Under the pieces are notes generated by a model. It was not told the DNA's origin, did no database searches, and worked only from the letters and a program-made list of their open reading frames with translations. Below are positions 59,241-64,000 of a stretch of 64,000 nt of DNA, in pieces (position 1 is the stretch's first letter; every line of letters starts with the position of its first letter). Both the position numbers and the translations under genes were made by a program. Source of the DNA: Sebaldella termitidis ATCC 33386 (GTDB lineage Bacteria; Fusobacteriota; Fusobacteriia; Fusobacteriales; Leptotrichiaceae); NCBI RefSeq assembly GCF_000024405.1, contig NC_013517.1, positions 2,666,001 through 2,730,000 of the forward strand, read 5' to 3'.

Positions 59241-60242
59241 ATGAGTAAAAATAATAAATTATTATTACAGCACGCTGAATCACTTTATAATGCTAAAGTG
59301 GTAAATGAAAACATTTTGGGGAATTCCGCAAACTTAATATTTGAAATAGAAATAGAGCAAGTTCCTTTTATATTAAGGGTATCAGAATACAGCAGCCAAA
59401 AAAAATCACATATAGATTTTGAATTACACTGGGTAAATTATTTAACGAATAAGCTAAATAATATAGTTAAGCCTATAAAAAGTATCAATAATAATCTTTA
59501 TGAAATTATTCAGGCTGATGATAAAAGCTATATTTTATGTTTATTTGAAAAAGCGAATGGTAAAATCGCTGACTGTAATAACCCAATGGAATTTAATGAC
59601 AAATTATTTTTTGATCTAGGTATATTAATGGGAAATATGCATAGATTAACAAAAGAATACAGCAAAAATCTAATAAAACAAAAGTTTGAATGGTGTGTTA
59701 ACAGAGATGACAATACATTTTGCAGGGATGAATTGATTTCGGATGAAGATATTCAGCTGTTTGAACGAAGATACTATACTGAAATTCAGGCCCTTCCAGT
59801 ATCAAAGGATACTTATGGAATAATTCACAGCGATATACATTTATATAACTTTTTTGTTGATAATGATCATATTAAACTATTTGATTTTGATGACTGCCGA
59901 TTTGACTGGTATGCCAATGATATTGCACGTACTCTTTTTTTTATGGTACAAATATTCGGACGTTCAAAGCCAGAAAAAGAGCGTACAGAATTTGCAGAAT
60001 CATTTTTAACAACATATTTAAAAGGATACAGGCAAGCAAATATAATCGATAAATATTGGATTCCAAAGTTTAATTTGTTTATGAAATATAGCATGACGGA
60101 CGGATATAAATTTGTGAAAAATCACTGGAGGAATGAATCTGTTAACCCTCATCAAGAATATCTGGACTGGCATAAAAACAGAATAATTAATGATTTGCCA
60201 TACGTGTTTATCGACTATAATAAAATCATTGCCGGTCTATAA
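59241..60242 (+). CDS. aminoglycoside-phosphotransferase-fold kinase
   Basis: 333 residues from the ATG at 59241 (AGGAG upstream). Kinase-like APH fold: ATP lobe with PFILRVSEY, then the catalytic loop IIHSDIHLYNFF and the Mg-binding LFDFDDCRFDWY. Members phosphorylate small molecules such as homoserine, choline, antibiotics or sugars; the substrate cannot be told. Monocistronic. Confidence 0.82.
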   Translation: MSKNNKLLLQHAESLYNAKVVNENILGNSANLIFEIEIEQVPFILRVSEYSSQKKSHIDFELHWVNYLTNKLNNIVKPIKSINNNLYEIIQADDKSYILCLFEKANGKIADCNNPMEFNDKLFFDLGILMGNMHRLTKEYSKNLIKQKFEWCVNRDDNTFCRDELISDEDIQLFERRYYTEIQALPVSKDTYGIIHSDIHLYNFFVDNDHIKLFDFDDCRFDWYANDIARTLFFMVQIFGRSKPEKERTEFAESFLTTYLKGYRQANIIDKYWIPKFNLFMKYSMTDGYKFVKNHWRNESVNPHQEYLDWHKNRIINDLPYVFIDYNKIIAGL

Positions 60243-60564
60243 GTTTATCTGTACAATAAAGCACCTCTTTTACGTACTTTTTCTATATTTGGATGGGTAA
60301 GTTACTCTAAAAGGAGCGGATATAGCAATGCGGATTACAAATCTTTATTTTCTGATGTATTCCGCCTGACATAGATAATAATATTTTCTTTCAACCATCT
60401 ATAACAGATATAATAAGATATTTTCTAATGTTAGCATAATTTGATTTCATATCTGACATATAGTTAATACTTTTACCATATATTTTGTAAATAAAATAAA
60501 ATATTTTTTTCAAGATAAATACTACACTTGAATAAAATAATAATTTTTTTGTATAAAAAAAATC
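60243..60564. other. intergenic before the magnesium locus
   Basis: About 320 bases. AAAAGGAG near 60312 is followed by a 13-codon frame starting at 60328, too short to accept. No terminator with a clear T run was found for the kinase gene. Confidence 0.4.
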
Positions 60565-60593
60565 TTGACAAAAAAATATCTCAGGTGTATACT
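60565..60593 (+). promoter_or_regulatory. consensus promoter of the magnesium operon
   Basis: TTGACA (60565-60570) and TATACT (60588-60593) at exactly 17 bases. Transcription would start near 60600, at the edge of the first leader RNA. Confidence 0.88.
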
Positions 60594-60601
60594 GAGAAAA
60601 A

Positions 60602-60742
60602 TCGGTAGGTGAGGCTAACATAAGGATAAGGATTGCTGCCGCGAAAAGATGGAGACATTTTTAGCAGGTCTGAACAGTCTGGGTCGAATAAGGCTCAGAA
60701 TAATGCAATTTCATTGCCTTATGAAGTTAAAACTTGAACGAT
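60602..60742 (+). ncRNA. M-box-like magnesium riboswitch, tandem copy 1
   Basis: About 141 bases, almost identical to copy 2. The opening GTAGGTGAGGCT and the following GCTGCCGCGAAA resemble the conserved start of the M-box (ykoK leader). CATAAGG (60619-60625) can pair with CCTTATG (60717-60723); copy 2 changes both sides together. The downstream genes are mgtC and an mgtA-type Mg pump, which fits Mg sensing. Alternative: another metal-responsive leader class. Confidence 0.72.
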
Positions 60743-60772
60743 GATTACATTTTATAGTGATTTGTAATTTTT

Positions 60773-60798
60773 AGTTCGTGTTTTGACGAACTTTTTTT
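60773..60798 (+). terminator. terminator of leader copy 1
   Basis: AGTTCGT (60773-60779) and ACGAACT (60786-60792), six-base loop, then seven T. Confidence 0.88.
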
Positions 60799-60830
60799 AT
60801 TTTTACAGAATAGGATTTTTTGTTAGTATA

Positions 60831-60972
60831 ATCGGTAGGTGAGGCTAACATAGGGATAAGGATTACTGCCGCGAAAAGATGGAGACATTTTTAGCAGGTC
60901 TGAACAGTCTGGGTCGAATAAGGCTCAGAATAATGTAATTTCATTGCCCTATGAAGTTAAAACTTGAACGAT
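60831..60972 (+). ncRNA. M-box-like magnesium riboswitch, tandem copy 2
   Basis: Starts 230 bases after copy 1 and differs from it at about five positions. Two of them are a compensated pair: CATAGGG (60849-60855) with CCCTATG (60947-60953). So the stem is kept although its sequence changed, which supports a real RNA structure. Confidence 0.72.
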
Positions 60973-61007
60973 AAACTGCATTGTATAAATATACATATGT
61001 TTTTTTG

Positions 61008-61036
61008 GATTCGTGTTTTAACGGATCTTTTTTATT
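61008..61036 (+). terminator. terminator of leader copy 2
   Basis: GATTCGT (61008-61014) pairs with ACGGATC (61021-61027), one G-T pair, loop GTTTTA, then T run. It ends 30-odd bases before the mgtC start. Confidence 0.82.
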
Positions 61037-61068
61037 TTAAATTTAAATTCTAACCGGAGGTGAGAAAA

Positions 61069-61761
61069 ATGATGAATTTATTAATGCAATTATCTTTATC
61101 AGTTATTTTAGGAACTTTAATAGGGCTGGAGAGACAATGGCGTCAAAGAATGGCGGGTTTACGTACTAACGCCCTTGTATCGCTGGGGGCAACTCTCTTT
61201 TGTATTTTATCTATTCGAATAGGAAACGGAGCAGATGCAAGGATATCAGCTTATATTGTCAGTGGAATAGGATTTTTGGGAGCCGGGGTTATTATGAAAG
61301 ACAGCGTAAATGTAAGAGGTCTTAACACCGCCGCAACATTATGGTGTTCTGCTGCAATTGGCAGTTTTTGCGGGATGGGTAACATAACAGAGGCAGTAAT
61401 AGGAACAGGATTTATATTAATATGTCATCTTTTACTCCGTCCGATTGGGAACAAAATTGATAAATATGCATTTTCTGCTAAACATAGTAAAAATGGTGAC
61501 CTTGAGTATGAAATAGTAATTATTTGTAAGCCTAAAATAGAAAATAATATCCGGATATTACTAATAAACTGTATTGATAAAGATAAAAACCTATTGCTGC
61601 ATTCTCTGAACAGTATTGATGAAACAGAGAAGAAAAATGTAACAATAGTGGCTGGAATTTTATCACAGGAAAAAAATGACAGTTATATTGAAAAAATTGC
61701 TTCCAGACTGACTATAGAGCCGGATGTTTCAGTGGTAAAATGGCAGTTATTTGATAATTAA
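61069..61761 (+). CDS. mgtC: MgtC-family membrane protein
   Basis: 230 residues from the ATG at 61069 (GGAGG eight bases upstream; a GTG overlaps that site). Five helices with the MgtC hallmark GLERQWRQRMAGLRTNALVSLGA, SGIGFLGAGVIMKD and LNTAATLWCSAAIG, then a soluble C-terminal domain. MgtC proteins help cells survive low Mg and modulate membrane ATPases. It is the first gene after the tandem leaders. Confidence 0.92.
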   Translation: MMNLLMQLSLSVILGTLIGLERQWRQRMAGLRTNALVSLGATLFCILSIRIGNGADARISAYIVSGIGFLGAGVIMKDSVNVRGLNTAATLWCSAAIGSFCGMGNITEAVIGTGFILICHLLLRPIGNKIDKYAFSAKHSKNGDLEYEIVIICKPKIENNIRILLINCIDKDKNLLLHSLNSIDETEKKNVTIVAGILSQEKNDSYIEKIASRLTIEPDVSVVKWQLFDN

Positions 61762-61777
61762 AAAGGAGTGGTCAATT

Positions 61778-62083
61778 ATGTATATATGTTATGTAATGTC
61801 TTTTATTATGATTTTTATTAGTTTTTTATTTTTTACATTGAAAATAAAGGATAAAATTAACGGGTTTAAAAACCTCAGTTCCAGTGAAAAAGAAAAAATT
61901 AATATAAAAGGACTTTGTTATAATATCGGGGTTTTATTTGTCATCTGTGGTCTTATATGGGCTTTGGCCGGATTTTCAATTCTTTTCAGAAGTAATTTTC
62001 TTACCGGCGCAATATTTTGCTGGATATGTATCTGCATTATAAATATTACAGCTATAAATAAATTTGAACTTTATAAAAAATAG
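61778..62083 (+). CDS. DUF3784-type small membrane protein
   Basis: 101 residues from the ATG at 61778 (AAGGAGTGG upstream), 16 bases after mgtC. Three helices; the segment INGFKNLSSSEKEKINIKGLC between the first two is typical of DUF3784 proteins. Role unknown. Its place between mgtC and mgtA suggests a part in Mg transport or sensing. Confidence 0.65.
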   Translation: MYICYVMSFIMIFISFLFFTLKIKDKINGFKNLSSSEKEKINIKGLCYNIGVLFVICGLIWALAGFSILFRSNFLTGAIFCWICICIINITAINKFELYKK

Positions 62084-62143
62084 TTAACCTGTTTGTAAAA
62101 TATAATATATAATTTTTTTATCTGAAAGGCGGTGAATGAGAAA

Positions 62144-62242
62144 ATGAATGAAGGCGAATTATGCAGGAGTGAAAATTTTATAAAACATATGGTGATAAAC
62201 AGCAGGCAAAACGCTCTTTATTCACTCATTCCGTTTCTATGA
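62144..62242 (+). CDS. 32-codon leader ORF upstream of mgtA
   Basis: ATG at 62144 with AAAGGCGG 14-20 bases upstream; product begins [17 protein letters not shown] and ends IPFL. Its codons lie across a long hairpin: GAGTGAAA (62167-62174) with TTTCACTC (62246-62253), and the stop falls in the right arm. This layout suggests a translated leader that controls mgtA, but the ORF is short and may be fortuitous. Confidence 0.35.
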   Translation: MNEGELCRSENFIKHMVINSRQNALYSLIPFL

Positions 62243-62288
62243 AAATTTCACTCTTCTAAAACAATTACACTTTAGAGGAGGAAAGAAA

Positions 62289-64000
62289 ATGAAAAATAAC
62301 AAAATGAAAACTCAGGAAAATGTTTTTAATAACAATATTTCCACAAAACTAAAATTTCTTGCTGGTATAGAAAGCACAGATCTTTTAAAAAAATTAGGAA
62401 CTTCTGATACTGGATTAAAAAATGAGAATATTGAAAAACAAAGGGAAATATTTGGGGATAATAAAATAGCATATCAAAATCAAAAGTCACTTATACATAG
62501 AATTTTTAATGCTTTTATAAATCCTTTTACTATGATTCTCCTGTTTCTTGCAACAATATCATTTGTTATGGATATTTTGATTCCCGTAATGAATAACCAT
62601 GCAGACGAAGCTGATTTTTTAACATTGATAATTATCATAACAATGGTAATTATAAGCGGACTGCTTCGTTTTACTCAGGAAACACGTTCTGGAAATGCAG
62701 CCCAAAAATTACTGGAAATGATTACTACTACAACATGTGTAGAAAGAGATAATAACGGGAAAACAGAAATATCTCTGGATGAGGTTGTAGTGGGAGATAT
62801 AATCCATCTTGCTGCCGGAGATATGATTCCGGCAGATATGAGAATTCTAAAAGCCAAGGATTTATTTATCAGTCAGTCTTCTCTTACCGGAGAAAGCGAG
62901 CCTATAGAAAAATTTCCTGCTGCTGTCCAAAAAGAGTATGACTCTTTTACAGATTTTCCAAACCTTCTTTTTATGGGCAGTAATGTTGTCAGCGGCACTG
63001 CAAAAGGAGTTGTTGTATCGACTGGCCAAAATACAATGTTTGGAACAATGGCAAAATCTATTTCGGATAAACCTGTGATAACAAGCTTTGAAAAGGGGGT
63101 CAATTCAGTATCATGGGTACTTATTCGGTTTATGTTTGTTATGGTTCCGATTGTATTATTTGTCAATGGATTTACAAAAGGTAACTGGATGGAAGCTTTT
63201 TTGTTTGCAATATCTATTGCTGTAGGACTAACTCCTGAAATGCTTCCTATGATAGTTACTACTTGTTTGGCAAAAGGTGCAGTGGCTATGTCTAAGAAAA
63301 AAACAATTATAAAAAATCTGAATTCTATACAGAATTTTGGTGCAATGGACATTTTGTGCACTGATAAGACTGGGACTATCACACAAAATAAGGTTATCCT
63401 TGAGTATCATCTGGATGTTCAGGGAAAAGAAGATACACGGGTATTAAAACACGCTTTTTTAAACAGCTATTATCAGACCGGTTTGAGAAATCTTATGGAT
63501 ATAGCCATTATTAACAGAACACTGGAAGAAAAAGGAACAGAAGATATATTAAAAGATCTGGCCTTAAAATATGAAAAAGTAGATGAGATACCTTTTGATT
63601 TTAACAGAAGAAGAATGAGTGTAGTGGTATCTGATTCAAACGGGAAGAAGCAGATGATAACCAAAGGTGCTGTGGAAGAAATGCTGTCTGTCTGCTCATT
63701 TGTAGAATATAGCGGGAATATAGAGCCAATTACCTATGAATTAAAGGAAAAGATTTTGAAAACTGCAGATGAGCTTAATGAAGACGGGATGAGAGTAATA
63801 GCAGTAGCTCAGAAAACTAATCCTTCACCTGCAGATTCCTTTTCCGTAAAAGATGAAACAGATATGGTTCTCATGGGATATCTGGCATTTCTTGACCCGC
63901 CTAAAGATTCGGCAGCGGCAGCTATTAAGTCATTATCTGAATATGGTGTCACAACAAAAATTCTTACAGGTGATAATGATAAAGTTACTGCCTGCATTTG
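62289..64000 (+). CDS. mgtA: Mg-transporting P-type ATPase MgtA/MgtB type, C-terminus beyond window
   Basis: The first 570 codons, open to the window edge; GAGGAGG precedes the ATG. Features: helices 1-2 ([20 protein letters not shown] and following), the TGES actuator motif at T200, the membrane stretch [14 protein letters not shown] typical of Mg P3B ATPases, the phosphorylated D359 in [17 protein letters not shown] in the nucleotide domain and TGDND. It imports Mg under low-Mg conditions. It is 205 bases after the DUF3784 gene, with a structured leader in between. Confidence 0.93.
   Translation, partial: MKNNKMKTQENVFNNNISTKLKFLAGIESTDLLKKLGTSDTGLKNENIEKQREIFGDNKIAYQNQKSLIHRIFNAFINPFTMILLFLATISFVMDILIPVMNNHADEADFLTLIIIITMVIISGLLRFTQETRSGNAAQKLLEMITTTTCVERDNNGKTEISLDEVVVGDIIHLAAGDMIPADMRILKAKDLFISQSSLTGESEPIEKFPAAVQKEYDSFTDFPNLLFMGSNVVSGTAKGVVVSTGQNTMFGTMAKSISDKPVITSFEKGVNSVSWVLIRFMFVMVPIVLFVNGFTKGNWMEAFLFAISIAVGLTPEMLPMIVTTCLAKGAVAMSKKKTIIKNLNSIQNFGAMDILCTDKTGTITQNKVILEYHLDVQGKEDTRVLKHAFLNSYYQTGLRNLMDIAIINRTLEEKGTEDILKDLALKYEKVDEIPFDFNRRRMSVVVSDSNGKKQMITKGAVEEMLSVCSFVEYSGNIEPITYELKEKILKTADELNEDGMRVIAVAQKTNPSPADSFSVKDETDMVLMGYLAFLDPPKDSAAAAIKSLSEYGVTTKILTGDNDKVTACI

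Noticed and set aside
60391-60621. 76-codon leftward frame
   Set aside because: It covers the consensus promoter and the start of the riboswitch on the opposite strand and has no start signal.

Overview
The window is very AT-rich, densely coded, and reads as a chromosome segment of an anaerobic, sugar-fermenting bacterium. Three phosphotransferase-system modules or enzymes, HrcA/CIRCE-controlled groES-groEL, LicT antitermination, many small secreted proteins of the DKNYY and NTF2-like kinds and a chromosomal Rep_3 initiator together suggest Fusobacteriota, family Leptotrichiaceae (Sebaldella/Leptotrichia-like). This taxonomic call is inference from style and gene content. No rRNA, tRNA or CRISPR array was found.

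Left part (1-7 kb): a leftward operon encodes an ascorbate-type PTS (EIIA, EIIB, EIIC), a phosphotriesterase-like lactonase and a creatininase-family amidohydrolase cut by the window edge. It is divergent from a Rep_3-type initiator with iteron-like hexamers in the shared promoter region. groES-groEL follow under a perfect CIRCE operator.

Middle (7.5-31.7 kb): an accessory zone. It starts with small unknown genes, a 124-bp MITE-like palindrome, and a PAAR-like/YwqJ-type deaminase toxin with a SUKH-3 immunity gene. A badly decayed prophage follows: P2-like tail genes, lambda-type terminase and portal, endolysin, replication genes and a broken integrase. Two internal deletions can be read directly: portal is joined to baseplate gpJ (capsid and most tail genes lost), and dnaB is joined to ssb. 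Many reading frames here carry single frameshifts or stops, whereas the flanking housekeeping genes are intact. Near its right end are two near-identical ImmA-like metalloprotease genes in tandem, each broken by a different lesion and each followed by a diverged lipoprotein.

Right part (31.8-64 kb): an iron-type alcohol dehydrogenase; a stand-alone tyrosine recombinase next to two 29-bp palindromic sites in inverted orientation that flank a 207-bp segment carrying a promoter (a probable invertible switch); coaBC and a YhdT/PanF pantothenate uptake pair; azlCD; a ROK regulator; a beta-glucoside PTS operon (licT, RAT/terminator, bglF-like, 6-phospho-beta-glucosidase); several DKNYY-family proteins; a Zn/Cd efflux set (ArsR-type regulator, stand-alone HMA protein, P-type ATPase); a DUF554 protein; and an arsenic-type set (ArsP-like permease, thiol protein, ArsR). 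It ends in a magnesium locus: a consensus promoter, two tandem M-box-like leaders each with its own terminator, mgtC, a DUF3784 protein, a short leader ORF in a hairpin, and an mgtA-type ATPase cut by the window end.
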